In this document: positions 49,377 to 60,703 of the stretch, in pieces
Layout of the letters: each line of letters begins with the position of its first letter
Position numbering within the stretch: the stretch's first letter is position 1
Source of the DNA: Photobacterium ganghwense
Lineage (GTDB): Bacteria > Pseudomonadota > Gammaproteobacteria > Enterobacterales > Vibrionaceae
Assembly (NCBI RefSeq): GCF_003025595.1
Contig: NZ_PYMI01000003.1
Coordinates: 310,001 to 374,000, forward strand
DNA: 64,000 nucleotides
Direction: 5' to 3'
Made by a program: the position numbers and the translations under genes
Notes under the pieces: generated by a model
What the model was told of the DNA's origin: nothing
Databases searched by the model: none
The model's input: only the letters and a program-made list of their open reading frames with translations

Positions 49377-49994
49377 ATGATTAAAAAAATCGCATTGAGT
49401 CTGCTGGTTTCTGCTCCGTTATGGCTGTCAGCGCAAGCATGGGCAACGCCTCAGCAGGAGCTGACCACGCGCTTGGCAAAAGTGAATGCTTTCACGGCCA
49501 ATTTTAAACAAACAGTAATCAGCCCTGATGGCGATGTGCTGGTTGAAGGCAAGGGCGACGTGGCGATCAAGCGCCCGAACCTGTTCCGCTGGAATACTAA
49601 GACTCCAGATGAAAACATTCTGATTTCTGACGGCCGCACACTGTGGTATTACAGCCCGTTTATTGAACAGGTGACAGCCATGTGGCTCAGAGATGCGACC
49701 GAACAGACGCCATTTGTGCTGTTAACGCGAAACAGTGCTGCCGACTGGCAGAAATACAATGTGTCGCAAACGGTGGATACGTTCACCCTGACTCCGAAGA
49801 GCGGTGCTTCATCAATGGGCAAGTTTATTGTGACTGTGGCTAAAAATGGTGAAGTGCGGAGTTTCACTGTGATTGAGCAAGATGGTCAGCGCAGCAACTT
49901 TGCTTTCAGCCAGTTCAACAAAACGGTGCCAGCGGCGAGTCTGTTTACCTTTACGCCGCCAAAAGGCGTCGAATTGGATGATCAGCGCCAGTAA
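49377..49994 (+). CDS. lolA: Outer-membrane lipoprotein carrier protein
   Basis: A 205-residue periplasmic chaperone. A signal peptide ending SAQAWA (cleavage before TPQQ, about residue 23) is followed by the LolA fold with ANFKQTV and the hydrophobic cavity strands. It carries lipoproteins from LolCDE to LolB. It lies 52 bp after ftsK and before rarA, as in E. coli. Confidence 0.96.
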   Translation: MIKKIALSLLVSAPLWLSAQAWATPQQELTTRLAKVNAFTANFKQTVISPDGDVLVEGKGDVAIKRPNLFRWNTKTPDENILISDGRTLWYYSPFIEQVTAMWLRDATEQTPFVLLTRNSAADWQKYNVSQTVDTFTLTPKSGASSMGKFIVTVAKNGEVRSFTVIEQDGQRSNFAFSQFNKTVPAASLFTFTPPKGVELDDQRQ

Positions 49995-50077
49995 GGCGCC
50001 AGATATCCCTTATCGTTACAATGATTATGTTTAGGTGGTGTAATGCCACCTAATTTTGTTTTTAAGGAGTGGTTCAT

Positions 50078-51418
50078 TTGAATAACTTCAGCCTCGATTT
50101 CTCATCGGATTTTCGCCCGTTGGCGGCCCGGATGAGACCACGTACTGTCCAGGAATACATTGGCCAGAAGCATATTCTGGGGGAAGGGAAACCGCTCCGT
50201 CGTGCACTAGAAGCCGGCCATCTTCACTCAATGATCCTGTGGGGGCCACCGGGTACGGGGAAAACCACGCTGGCTGAAGTCGCCGCTCACTATGCCAATG
50301 CGGAGGTCGAGCGGGTGTCTGCGGTGACCTCCGGGGTCAAAGACATCCGTGCGGCGATTGATAAAGCCCGTGACAATAAAATGGCCGGACGGCGCACCAT
50401 CTTGTTTGTGGATGAGGTACATCGCTTCAATAAAAGCCAGCAGGATGCGTTCTTGCCGCATATTGAAGACGGTACTGTCACGTTTATTGGCGCTACCACG
50501 GAAAATCCCTCATTTGAGCTGAACAACGCGCTGTTGTCCCGTGCGCGTGTTTATAAGCTCAAATCACTTGAGAAATCGGATATTCTCGCGGTGATTGAAC
50601 AGGCGCTGGCTGACAGAGAACGCGGAATCAGCGAAACCAATCTGTGCTTTGTCGAAGACGTGAAGGAGCGTCTGGCTGAGCTGGTCGGCGGGGATGCCAG
50701 AATGTCCCTCAACTACCTTGAACAGCTGATCGATATGGCCGAGGAAGATGAGAAAGGCGTTAAGCAGATCACGCTCGCCTTGCTGGCGGAGGTCGCCGGC
50801 GAAAAGATTGCCCGCTTCGATAATAAGGGGGATTTGTGGTACGACATGATTTCTGCAGTCCACAAGTCAATCCGCGGCTCCAGCCCGGACGGTGCATTGT
50901 ACTGGTTCGCCCGGATGCTGCAGGCGGGATGTGACCCGCTCTATGTTGCCCGCCGCTTGCTGGCGATTGCGTCAGAAGATATCGGAAATGCTGACCCGCG
51001 TGCGATGCAGGTGGCAGTATCTGCCTGGGACTGCTTTACCCGGGTGGGGGCGTATGAAGGTGAACGGGCCATTGCGCAGGCAATTGTGTATTTGGCCTGC
51101 GCGCCAAAGAGCAATGCTGTTTATACCGCCTTCAAGCAGGCGAAGCAGGATGCGGCGAACCACCCCGACTATGAAGTGCCACATCACTTGCGGAATGCAC
51201 CGACCAAACTGATGAAAGAACTGGGTTACGGGCAGGAATACCGGTATGCGCATGATGAACCCGGAGCCTACGCGGCCGGTGAGTGTTATTTCCCGCAGGA
51301 GCTGGCCGGGACGCGTTACTATCACCCGACTAACAGGGGTCTTGAGACCAAAATTGCCGAAAAGTTAGATTATCTCGCTTCATTAGATGCAAAAAGCGCG
51401 TCAAAGCGCTATCAATAA
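50078..51418 (+). CDS. rarA: Replication-associated recombination protein A
   Basis: A 446-residue AAA+ ATPase of the RarA/MgsA/WRNIP1 family. Walker A is [12 protein letters not shown], Walker B is [12 protein letters not shown], sensor 1 is [13 protein letters not shown], and the C-terminal tetramerisation part keeps [14 protein letters not shown]. It acts at stalled forks with SSB. The start is TTG at 50078, eight bases after AAGGAG, giving MNNFSLDF, which aligns with the E. coli start; GTG 50069 lies inside the Shine-Dalgarno region. Confidence 0.96.
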   Translation: MNNFSLDFSSDFRPLAARMRPRTVQEYIGQKHILGEGKPLRRALEAGHLHSMILWGPPGTGKTTLAEVAAHYANAEVERVSAVTSGVKDIRAAIDKARDNKMAGRRTILFVDEVHRFNKSQQDAFLPHIEDGTVTFIGATTENPSFELNNALLSRARVYKLKSLEKSDILAVIEQALADRERGISETNLCFVEDVKERLAELVGGDARMSLNYLEQLIDMAEEDEKGVKQITLALLAEVAGEKIARFDNKGDLWYDMISAVHKSIRGSSPDGALYWFARMLQAGCDPLYVARRLLAIASEDIGNADPRAMQVAVSAWDCFTRVGAYEGERAIAQAIVYLACAPKSNAVYTAFKQAKQDAANHPDYEVPHHLRNAPTKLMKELGYGQEYRYAHDEPGAYAAGECYFPQELAGTRYYHPTNRGLETKIAEKLDYLASLDAKSASKRYQ

Positions 51419-51449
51419 TAGGGCTTTTTGGGTATTGTTGATAAATCAG

Positions 51450-52853
<1,404 letters not shown>

Positions 52854-52884
52854 GATTAATTTAGTTAATCTTTCCCCAAACATG

Positions 52885-52913
52885 AAAAACCGGCCTGATG
52901 GCCGGTTTTTTTA
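52885..52913 (+). terminator. Rho-independent terminator of serS
   Basis: Perfect 11-bp stem AAAAACCGGCC/GGCCGGTTTTT with loop TGAT, then Ts. Confidence 0.95.
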
Positions 52914-53020
52914 TGCCTGAAATGTGGTTTGTGAACCGCTTCTTCTGAGCTGTGCCACGTGCCCGTTAACAGGAAGCATTAACACCACTGGCTAATTGGC
53001 TGGAATCGCCAAAAACTCGG

Positions 53021-53899
53021 TTAGAGATGGTTAAAGGGCAATACACCTGTACCCTGATGTTGATGCAGTTCGGGCAGTTTGACCTCGACCTCATTGGCTA
53101 TTTCCGCCAGCATGCCATCGAACAGTTGAAACAGTGTGTCTGATACCTGCTGGGAGAACTGGTAGAGTGCATCCCGAACCTGGTCTTCATCGGCAACGTA
53201 GAGCGGAATATCGTCAAACTGGCCAAACAGGGTATCCAGTATCAGTGGGGGGACAGGCTCATGAATGGGCAGAGTCATTTGCCCCAGTCGACGTTTCAAT
53301 ATTTGCAGGTGCAGACGTAATTCCCTTTCCATCGCAGGGCTGCCGACCGAAAAGTTATGAATGGTGTAGCGAAAGCGACTCAGGCTGTCGATTGCATTCA
53401 GAGTCACCGGCCATACTGCCTGATAGTGGTTGAAGATATGATTCTGCTCGGCCGCAATCAGGCTCTGTGTGATGGTATCGTCAATCAGGTAAAGAACATG
53501 CCGAATAAGCTTGCCGTGTTCTACTTGGTTGCGCTGCAGCGAATAGCTGGGCCATTCCTCAAGCAGGCTGTGGAGCCGCTTAGCTAAAATGCGATACATC
53601 GGGCGATTGCTAGGTTCGGCCAGGTTGGTCAGGCTTTGGATTAGGTTTTTGATGGCCCGGCTCTCTGCCAAAGCCGGTGGTTCCGGCTGCGCAGGAGGGG
53701 AGCCTGTCGTCGTATTGAGATGAATATTCAGCCATTGGTGGGTCTGGCGTCGGTGAAATCGCAATAAATGAATCAACTGGCGTAAGCCAATCACCTGATT
53801 AAAACGGCTTTGCAGCATCAGACGGGTCTGCTTCGCACGGTAAGCGTAAATAGCCAGCGCAAGCGCCACAACAAAGAGTGTGGAAAAAACATAGAGCAT
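53021..53899 (-). CDS. Membrane-anchored protein of unknown function
   Basis: A 292-residue protein that I do not recognise with confidence. One N-terminal membrane helix (about 4-20, YVFSTLFVVALALAIYAY) is followed by basic residues, so the rest is probably cytoplasmic. A short Pro/Ala-rich linker (about 65-78) leads to a mostly helical domain with many Leu, Gln and His, including SRFRYTIHNF and MERELRLHLQILKRRLGQM. The pattern recalls helical sensor domains of the nitrate/nitrite-sensing (NIT) type, but this is only a guess from helix pattern. The start follows GGAGGCAGC on its strand, close to the ATG. It stands alone and is followed by the convergent serS terminator. Confidence 0.75.
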   Translation of the reverse strand: MLYVFSTLFVVALALAIYAYRAKQTRLMLQSRFNQVIGLRQLIHLLRFHRRQTHQWLNIHLNTTTGSPPAQPEPPALAESRAIKNLIQSLTNLAEPSNRPMYRILAKRLHSLLEEWPSYSLQRNQVEHGKLIRHVLYLIDDTITQSLIAAEQNHIFNHYQAVWPVTLNAIDSLSRFRYTIHNFSVGSPAMERELRLHLQILKRRLGQMTLPIHEPVPPLILDTLFGQFDDIPLYVADEDQVRDALYQFSQQVSDTLFQLFDGMLAEIANEVEVKLPELHQHQGTGVLPFNHL

Positions 53900-54075
53900 T
53901 GCTGCCTCCTTGGCGCGATGAAGCCTTAAAGAGACAGTTCAGCAAGTAATGTGCCTGAAAAGTGGCTGATTTACTTTATTTAATTCATTGAATTAAAACT
54001 GAAAAACACAGAGTGATTGGAGTAAATAACGCATTGATACTGTAGTGGTGCAACGATGGATCTTTTCAGTGCAAA

Positions 54076-54102
54076 TAAAAAAGCTCCCGAAGGAGCTTTT
54101 TC
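54076..54102. terminator. Bidirectional terminator after the symporter gene
   Basis: AAAAAAGCTCC-CGAA-GGAGCTTTTT, with A and T runs on both sides; it ends leftward transcription from the symporter gene. Confidence 0.9.
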
Positions 54103-54134
54103 TCTGAGTCATTAACTCTTACCGAGCACTGCTG

Positions 54135-55475
54135 TTACATATCGCCCTGTGAGGCTGGCTTAGAGTGTGTACCCGTTGCCGGATGCAGATGAACTTCTTC
54201 TTCTTTTTCTCCAGCATGCGGGTTGTGGTAACGGGTCAGATCCAGTTCACCCTCAGACTTAGCCACAATACAGGTTACACAACTGTCACCAGTGATGTTG
54301 ACGGCAGTACGAATCATATCCAGCAGACGGTCAACACCCATGATCAGCGCAATCCCTTCAACCGGCAGGCCAACTTGGTTCAGCACCATAGCCAGCATGA
54401 TCAGGCCGACACCCGGCACACCGGCTGTACCAATTGATGCCAGAGTCGCTGTCAGAATCACAGCCATGTAGTCACTCATGGTCAGATCGATGTTAAACGC
54501 CTGTGCGATGAACGCTGTCGCCACACCTTGCATGATTGCAGTGCCATCCATGTTGATGGTCGCACCCAAAGGAACCGTGAATGACGCGATACGGTTGCTG
54601 ACACCCAGGCGCTTGGTCGCGGTTTCCATCGTGATCGGGATGGTCGCGTTAGACGAAGCCGTCGAGAAAGCAAACATGATGGCATCTTCCATTTTCTTCA
54701 GGAAGATTTTCGGGCTCAGACCAGAGAAGATCTTCAGCATTGAGCTGTAAACAACCAGACCGTGAATCAGCAGAGTACAAGACAGAACCAGGAAGTAACC
54801 GAACAGATTGAAGATTGCATCAATGCCCAGACCTGTGAACAGTTTTGCCATCAGGAAGAACACACCAAACGGTGCCACGTGCATCAGCAGCGCAACCAGC
54901 TTCATGATGACTTCGTTCAGGTCCGCAAAAACTCCGGCAATACGTTCCCCCGCTTCGCCCGCAGCACTGATGGCAATACCAAACAGAATAGCAAATACGA
55001 TGATCTGCAGTGTGTTACCGTTTGCCATTGAACTGATTGGGTTTGTCGGGAACATGCCTATAATCACTTGTCCCAGTGATGGGGCTTCTTTCGCGGCAAA
55101 GGTAGTCGCCGCGGACAGATCGGCACCAGCCCCTGGCTGGAACAGGTTACCCATTACCAGTGCCAGAGTAATGGCAATGGCTGTCGTTGCCAGATAGAAG
55201 GCCAGCGTTTTTCCTCCCAAACGGCCCAGCGTGCTGAGATCCTTCAGGGTACTGGTACCGCAAACCAGAGAAACAAAGACCAGAGGCACAACCAGCATTT
55301 TCAGGCTGGCAATGAAAATAGCCCCGCCGACCTCAAACAGGCCGTTAACAATATATTCGTGAACAAAAGAATCTTCAGAAAAGAGGGAACGAATAATAAA
55401 CCCGGTCAGGATGCCCAGTACCATACCGAGAATGACTCGGCCGGTAAGGGACATTTTTTTCTTTTGAGTTTGCAT
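54135..55475 (-). CDS. Dicarboxylate/amino-acid:cation symporter (DAACS family)
   Basis: A 446-residue glutamate-transporter-fold symporter. The HP1 loop STASSNATIP, the NMDGTA motif of TM7, the HP2 region GTAGVPGVG and TM8 with DRLLDMIRTAVNITGD are present. The Arg in MIRTAVN matches the residue that binds the side-chain carboxylate in acidic substrates (Arg397 of GltPh), so glutamate, aspartate or C4-dicarboxylates are likely. The C-terminus has an extra charged, His-containing tail of about 30 residues. GAGTG lies before the ATG. A CRP-like site is found about 115 bp upstream. It is not SstT-like. Confidence 0.9.
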   Translation of the reverse strand: MQTQKKKMSLTGRVILGMVLGILTGFIIRSLFSEDSFVHEYIVNGLFEVGGAIFIASLKMLVVPLVFVSLVCGTSTLKDLSTLGRLGGKTLAFYLATTAIAITLALVMGNLFQPGAGADLSAATTFAAKEAPSLGQVIIGMFPTNPISSMANGNTLQIIVFAILFGIAISAAGEAGERIAGVFADLNEVIMKLVALLMHVAPFGVFFLMAKLFTGLGIDAIFNLFGYFLVLSCTLLIHGLVVYSSMLKIFSGLSPKIFLKKMEDAIMFAFSTASSNATIPITMETATKRLGVSNRIASFTVPLGATINMDGTAIMQGVATAFIAQAFNIDLTMSDYMAVILTATLASIGTAGVPGVGLIMLAMVLNQVGLPVEGIALIMGVDRLLDMIRTAVNITGDSCVTCIVAKSEGELDLTRYHNPHAGEKEEEVHLHPATGTHSKPASQGDM

Positions 55476-55589
55476 GAAAAGAACACTCCTTATAATTATT
55501 CACTCTGTCAGTCATTCGTCAGAGTGCGGAGCAGGTTAACAGCAGTTCTGGTGTTAATGCGAAGTAAAATGCTGTTTAATAATCAAAGG

Positions 55590-55605
55590 TATGTTTTAGA
55601 TCACA
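55590..55605. promoter_or_regulatory. Candidate CRP site upstream of the symporter gene
   Basis: TATGTTTTAGATCACA matches 13 of 16 positions of TGTGATCTAGATCACA, with the right half perfect. It lies 115-130 bp before the symporter start. Confidence 0.4.
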
Positions 55606-56298
55606 CTTTTATCAATAACGACAAGTGCTGAAAACAATGTTTTTAACCAAATTTTAACCTTGGTGATAATAATAGCTCGATTTTTATGTCGTGAATTGGA
55701 TTGAAGATAATTTTTACGTTGCTTTTGCGGTTTGGTGTGATGAGGATCGTTTTCAGAGTTTTACGCTGTTAACATTTTTGCAGAGCATATATTGATAGCC
55801 TCTCCCTGAATTCGAGTGCTCATATGTAACTTATTGGTTAAAAAGGATTTGTCTTCACTTAATAGGTTTTGGCGGCGGCGTATTTATTTTGCGCGCTAAG
55901 TTGCATACTTATTCTTGTGTGCAAACTTGTGTACTAAGAGGAAGCCTTCTGTGTAAAGGGACGCATCAAAAAGTCTACCTGCGCCCTTGTCACTATGGTC
56001 GCGACCGATCAAGTCGCAAAAAAGCTAGCGGTCAACATACAGACAGACGGCAAATACCCAAAAGCGAAAAAGCGAAAAAGCGAAAAAGCGCATATACGCG
56101 AGGCACAAAGACAAACATACAGTGTTCGCTGATGCTGGTGGGTTGAGGTGAAAGGGAAGCTTCAAGGCTCACAATGCAGAAATGATTGCGTAGGGGCGAA
56201 ACGAAAGCTCTGCAGCATTTGGGCTAGAGTGGCTCTAAGGTTTAACAGGAACCAGCAAGCCAGATTTGGATAAGTAAGCCCGCACAAATGGCGGGAGA
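55606..56298. other. Long gene-free gap between the symporter and metG
   Basis: About 900 bp (55476-56380) lie between the symporter start and the metG stop. No ORF has a ribosome-binding site or a plausible composition; the longest frame (55889-56146) looks like noise. The part from about 55,930 on carries several GGA-containing words on the + strand (AGGA or AGGGA near 55940, 55959, 56153, 56248, and GGGAG near 56293), a CCCGC/GCGGG hairpin (56279-56295) and then the bidirectional terminator, so an unannotated RNA is possible but not shown. Confidence 0.35.
56067..56090. repeat. 8-bp tandem repeat (AAAAAGCG)3
   Basis: Three exact AAAAAGCG copies, preceded by a shortened fourth (AAAAGCG), in the symporter-metG gap. 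Confidence 0.9.
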
Positions 56299-56330
56299 AT
56301 AAAAAAGGAGCCCGAAGGCTCCTTTTTTTA
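56299..56330. terminator. Bidirectional terminator downstream of metG
   Basis: AAAAAAGGAGCC-CGAA-GGCTCCTTTTTT is a perfect 12-bp stem usable in both directions; it ends metG and would also end any rightward transcript from the gap. Confidence 0.94.
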
Positions 56331-56380
56331 ACGATAGTTCATAACAACAGGTTACCGGTTAAAGGTAACCGGGCGTCGAC

Positions 56381-58435
56381 TTACATGACGCGCATGCCAG
56401 GCTGTGCGCCTTCGTGCGGCTCAAGCAGCCATAGGTCTTTACCGCCTGGGCCAGCAGCCAGCACCATGCCTTCAGACATGCCGAATTTCATCTTACGTGG
56501 CTTCAGGTTTGCCACCATGACAGTGTACTTACCAATCAAATCTTCAGGGCTGTAAGCTGACTTGATGCCTGAGAAGACCTGACGGGTTTCGCCGCCCAGA
56601 TCCAGCTGCAGCTTCAACAGTTTGTCTGCTTTTGGCACGGCTTCACACGCAATGATTTTGGCGATACGCAGGTCTACTTTCGCGAAGTCATCAAATTCGA
56701 TTTCGTCAGCGATTGGCTCTTCTGCCAGCGCACCCGCCGCGGCTGGTTTAGCTGACGCTGCTTCATCAGCCGCTTTTTCCGCTGCTGCTTCTTCTTTCGA
56801 GGTTTCGATCATCGCTTCAACGAACTTAGGATCGATACGGTTGAACAGTGCTTTGAACTTAGCGATTTCATGGTTGGTCAGCGGTTGTGCCAGACCTTCC
56901 CATGTCAGGGCGTTATTCAGGAAGGCTTCACAGCGTTCTGCCAATTTTGGCATAACCGGTTTCAGGTAAGTCATCAGAACACGGAACAGGTTAAGGCTCA
57001 CAGAACACACATCCTGCAGCTCCTGATCTTTGCCTTCTTCCTTGGCCAGAACCCATGGTGCTTTCTCGTCAACGTACTGGTTCGCTTTGTCAGCCAGTGC
57101 GGTGATTTCACGGATAGCACGGCCAAATTCACGTGTTTCGTACAGCTCTGCAATACGGTCAGACGCTGCAACAAACTCTGCGTACAGATCTGGCTCGACA
57201 CAAGTGTCAGACAGCTTGCCGTCAAAGCGCTTGCTGATGAAGCCAGCATTACGGGAAGCCAGGTTAACAATCTTGTTCACTACGTCACTGTTAACACGCT
57301 GGGTGAAGTCTTCCAGATTCAGGTCCAGGTCGTCGATACGGCTGTTCAGTTTTGCCGCGTAGTAGTAACGCAGGCATTCCGGATCCAGGTGTTTCAGGTA
57401 AGTGCTGGCCTTAACGAAAGTACCGCGAGATTTTGACATCTTGGCACCGTTAACGGTCACATAGCCGTGAACGAACACATTGCTTGGTTTACGCAGACCC
57501 GCACCTTCCAGCATTGCAGGCCAGAACAGGCTGTGGAAGTAAACAATGTCTTTACCGATGAAGTGGTACAGTTCCGTTGAGCTGTCTTTGTTCCAGAACT
57601 CGTCGAAGTTCAGGTCACCGCGTTTGTCACACAGGTTTTTGAATGAGCCCATGTAGCCGATTGGTGCATCCAGCCATACGTAGAAGTATTTACCGGTTTC
57701 ACCTGGGATCTCGAAGCCAAAGTATGGCGCATCACGCGAGATATCCCACTGTTGCAGGCCGGATTCAAACCATTCCTGCATTTTATTCGCGGTTTCTTCC
57801 TGCAGGGCACCAGATTTGGTCCACGCCTGTAGCATGCCTTCAAACTGAGGCAGGTCGAAGAAGAAGTGCTCAGAATCTTTCATTACTGGCGTTGCGCCGG
57901 AAACTGCCGACTTAGGATTGATCAGCTCAGTCGGGCTGTAAGTTTCACCACAGCTTTCACAGTTGTCGCCGTACTGGTCTTCAGCCTTACACTTCGGACA
58001 GGTCCCTTTAACGAAACGATCCGGCAGGAACATTTCTTTTTCTGGGTCAAATAGCTGAGAAATGGTGCGACTGGTGATGAAACCATTTTCTTTCAGTTTG
58101 GTGTAGACGAAAGACGCCAGCTCGCGGTTCTCATCAGAGTGCGTGCTGTGGTAGTTGTCGAAGCTAATATCGAAGCCAGCAAAGTCAGCCTGGTGCTCTT
58201 TGCTCACTTCGGCAATCATTTGCTCAGGTTCCATACCCATCTTCTGGGCCTTAAGCATGATTGGAGTACCGTGTGCATCGTCTGCACAGATGAAATGAAC
58301 TTCGTTGCCGCGAAGGCGCTGATAGCGCACCCAGATATCCGCTTGCACATGCTCTAGCATGTGACCCAAGTGGATCGAACCGTTAGCGTACGGTAGGGCG
58401 CAGGTCACCAGAATTTTTCTTGGATTTGCAGCCAT
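56381..58435 (-). CDS. metG: Methionyl-tRNA synthetase
   Basis: A 684-residue class I synthetase. The HIGH motif is HLGH (about 22-25), the zinc knuckle has [17 protein letters not shown] (about 145-161), and KMSKS lies in [11 protein letters not shown] (about 331-341). An Ala/Lys/Glu-rich linker (about 545-580) leads to the C-terminal tRNA-binding OB domain (VDLRIAKI), which dimerises the enzyme. It is divergent from apbC, as in E. coli. Confidence 0.98.
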   Translation of the reverse strand: MAANPRKILVTCALPYANGSIHLGHMLEHVQADIWVRYQRLRGNEVHFICADDAHGTPIMLKAQKMGMEPEQMIAEVSKEHQADFAGFDISFDNYHSTHSDENRELASFVYTKLKENGFITSRTISQLFDPEKEMFLPDRFVKGTCPKCKAEDQYGDNCESCGETYSPTELINPKSAVSGATPVMKDSEHFFFDLPQFEGMLQAWTKSGALQEETANKMQEWFESGLQQWDISRDAPYFGFEIPGETGKYFYVWLDAPIGYMGSFKNLCDKRGDLNFDEFWNKDSSTELYHFIGKDIVYFHSLFWPAMLEGAGLRKPSNVFVHGYVTVNGAKMSKSRGTFVKASTYLKHLDPECLRYYYAAKLNSRIDDLDLNLEDFTQRVNSDVVNKIVNLASRNAGFISKRFDGKLSDTCVEPDLYAEFVAASDRIAELYETREFGRAIREITALADKANQYVDEKAPWVLAKEEGKDQELQDVCSVSLNLFRVLMTYLKPVMPKLAERCEAFLNNALTWEGLAQPLTNHEIAKFKALFNRIDPKFVEAMIETSKEEAAAEKAADEAASAKPAAAGALAEEPIADEIEFDDFAKVDLRIAKIIACEAVPKADKLLKLQLDLGGETRQVFSGIKSAYSPEDLIGKYTVMVANLKPRKMKFGMSEGMVLAAGPGGKDLWLLEPHEGAQPGMRVM

Positions 58436-58604
58436 AGTGTCTTATTTCGCTCATGATGGGTAATAAAAACGTAGTCTTGAATACTACCTGATGGATAACT
58501 CGTTGCCTAGGAGGATCTGAGGTTTATGGCGGTAAACCAGAAGCGTAGGCTTTTCATTGGTGATAGGATGAAAAGAAAGAGTAAAAATGGAGCGCTAAAT
58601 AACC

Positions 58605-59693
58605 ATGAGTGACTCAATGATCCGATTTGAGAGCGTCGCAGACATTACCCGCTGGCTTAATCAGTTTGAGCATCCCTGGCTTCACGAAGAGTGGGCTGAT
58701 ACACCTAATTGGGTGTCAGTTTCGGCAACCGGTACGATTTCCGTTGTGTTCCCCTTTGCCGCCGCCACGGTTGTTGAATTACTGGAACAATGGATTTTCA
58801 GTCAGCAGCAGGCCAACCATATTCCCGCAGAAGCGAAGTTTGCCCTCTCATGCCGGGTTGCGCCGCTGGCTGCCGGTGAGAAACAGCCACTGCGCGGGGT
58901 GAAGAACATTGTCGTTGTCAGTTCGGCTAAAGGGGGCGTAGGTAAATCCACAACGGCGGTTAATTTAGCGCTGGGCTTGCAGGCGCAGGGCGCCAAAGTG
59001 GGTCTGCTGGATGCCGACATTTATGGCCCGTCAGTACCGATGATGCTGGGAGCAACCGACGAGAAACCGCAGTCAACGGACGGCAAGCACATGCTGCCGG
59101 TCGAGTCATGTGGTTTGTACACCAACTCTATCGGGTATCTGGTGCCGGCTGAGAATGCCGCAATCTGGCGGGGACCGATGGCGTCCAAAGCATTGTCGCA
59201 GATCGTGATGGAAACCTGGTGGCCGGATCTGGACTACCTGGTTATCGACATGCCTCCGGGTACTGGCGATATTCAGCTGACGCTGGCACAGCAGATCCCG
59301 GTTACCGGCGCGGTGGTGATCACTACGCCGCAGGATCTGGCGCTGGCCGATGCGATTAAAGGGGTCAGTATGTTTAATAAGGTGGATGTCCCGGTTGTCG
59401 GGGTAGTGGAGAACATGAGTTACCATATCTGCAGCCAGTGCGGTCACCATGAACCGATTTTTGGTACCGGTGGTGCAGAACGCATGGCCAAAGAGTATGC
59501 GGTCCCGCTTCTGGCCCAGTTACCGTTGCATATTAAAATTCGGGAAGATATCGATCAGGGTAAGCCGACGGTAGCGGCTTCACCGGAGTCTGAGCAGGCA
59601 CAAACCTACATTGAACTGGCCGGAAATGTGGCCAGCCGTTTGTACTGGCAGGGTACCCCGGTGGCGGAGCAAATTACCATTCGCACCATGTAA
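58605..59693 (+). CDS. apbC: Fe-S cluster carrier ApbC/Mrp
   Basis: A 362-residue Mrp/NBP35-family P-loop ATPase. A variable N-terminal domain (about 1-95) precedes the deviant Walker A SAKGGVGKST (about 108-117), the VIDMPPGTGD switch region and the CSQC pair near residue 280 that carries the bridging [4Fe-4S] cluster. It passes clusters to apoproteins. The start ATG has GGAG somewhat far upstream; ATG 58617 is an alternative. Confidence 0.96.
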   Translation: MSDSMIRFESVADITRWLNQFEHPWLHEEWADTPNWVSVSATGTISVVFPFAAATVVELLEQWIFSQQQANHIPAEAKFALSCRVAPLAAGEKQPLRGVKNIVVVSSAKGGVGKSTTAVNLALGLQAQGAKVGLLDADIYGPSVPMMLGATDEKPQSTDGKHMLPVESCGLYTNSIGYLVPAENAAIWRGPMASKALSQIVMETWWPDLDYLVIDMPPGTGDIQLTLAQQIPVTGAVVITTPQDLALADAIKGVSMFNKVDVPVVGVVENMSYHICSQCGHHEPIFGTGGAERMAKEYAVPLLAQLPLHIKIREDIDQGKPTVAASPESEQAQTYIELAGNVASRLYWQGTPVAEQITIRTM

Positions 59694-59909
59694 CCGATTG
59701 CTTTTTCTAAGTTGCAGACATTCTGACCAAATGCCGCGGAAGCCGTATTTTTACTGGCATCTGCGGCCACAACTGCCTATAATCAGGCGGTTTATTTATG
59801 CCAAATTATACCTGTTTCAAACAATGTACCGGGCATCTCGATGCGAGCAGTGTTTTGTTTAGACAGGTATTTTTCACCTCGCTAAGTTGTTTCACAGGTG
59901 CTTTCTGAT

Positions 59910-60554
59910 ATGTCTGAACACTCACACCAATGCGTTATTATCGGTATTGCAGGTGCCTCTGCATCCGGTAAAAGTCTGATCGCCAGTACAGTTTATAAAG
60001 AGCTAAAAGAAAAAGTAGGCGATCATCAGATCGGTGTTATCACGGAAGATTGTTACTACAACGATCAAAGTCACCTGAGCATGGAAGAGCGGGTTAAGAC
60101 GAACTACGACCATCCAAATGCCCTTGACCACGATTTGCTTTGCGACCACTTGCAAAAGCTGATTAACGGTGAAGCGGTTGAAGTTCCTCGTTACAGTTAT
60201 AGCGAACACACTCGTATGGAAGAAACCACCACTCTGACGCCGAAAAAGGTGATCATTCTGGAAGGTATTCTGCTGCTTACGGATCCTCGCCTGCGTGAAC
60301 TGATGCACGCCAGCGTATTTATGGATACGCCGCTGGACATCTGCCTGCTGCGCCGTCTGCAGCGTGACGTGGCGGAACGTGGTCGTACAATGGAATCTGT
60401 TCTGGCACAGTATCAGAAAACTGTTCGTCCAATGTTTATGCAGTTCATTGAACCGTCTAAGCAATATGCAGACATCATCGTGCCTCGCGGCGGTAAGAAC
60501 CGAATCGCGATCGATGTACTGAAAGCCCACATTGGTAAGCTACTGCGCGCATAA
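59910..60554 (+). CDS. udk: Uridine kinase
   Basis: A 214-residue uridine/cytidine kinase with P-loop GASASGKS (about 15-22), [10 protein letters not shown] and the nucleoside-binding [12 protein letters not shown]. It salvages uridine to UMP. The ATG at 59910 aligns with E. coli; a GTG at 59898 is in frame. In E. coli dcd follows udk; here the gene is followed by a terminator and asmA. Confidence 0.97.
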   Translation: MSEHSHQCVIIGIAGASASGKSLIASTVYKELKEKVGDHQIGVITEDCYYNDQSHLSMEERVKTNYDHPNALDHDLLCDHLQKLINGEAVEVPRYSYSEHTRMEETTTLTPKKVIILEGILLLTDPRLRELMHASVFMDTPLDICLLRRLQRDVAERGRTMESVLAQYQKTVRPMFMQFIEPSKQYADIIVPRGGKNRIAIDVLKAHIGKLLRA

Positions 60555-60583
60555 TTGTTTCGTGTATAATCAATCCTTTCAAT

Positions 60584-60610
60584 CAGGCAGCATCCGCTGC
60601 CTGTTTTTTT
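60584..60610 (+). terminator. Rho-independent terminator of udk
   Basis: Perfect 8-bp stem CAGGCAGC/GCTGCCTG with loop ATCC, then seven Ts. Confidence 0.94.
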
Positions 60611-60703
60611 ATGGTTCAGAAAACTTACAGCAAAATTATTTGTCTTTATCAGAGAGATACGTTTAGGCTTCTCGTTGAAATGCGCTGTTGAAATGGGGAT
60701 TCA

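Noticed and set aside
55889..56146. 85-codon ORF in the symporter-metG gap
   Set aside because: No Shine-Dalgarno, non-ATG start and a basic, Cys-rich composition caused by the AAAAAGCG repeat; no family likeness.
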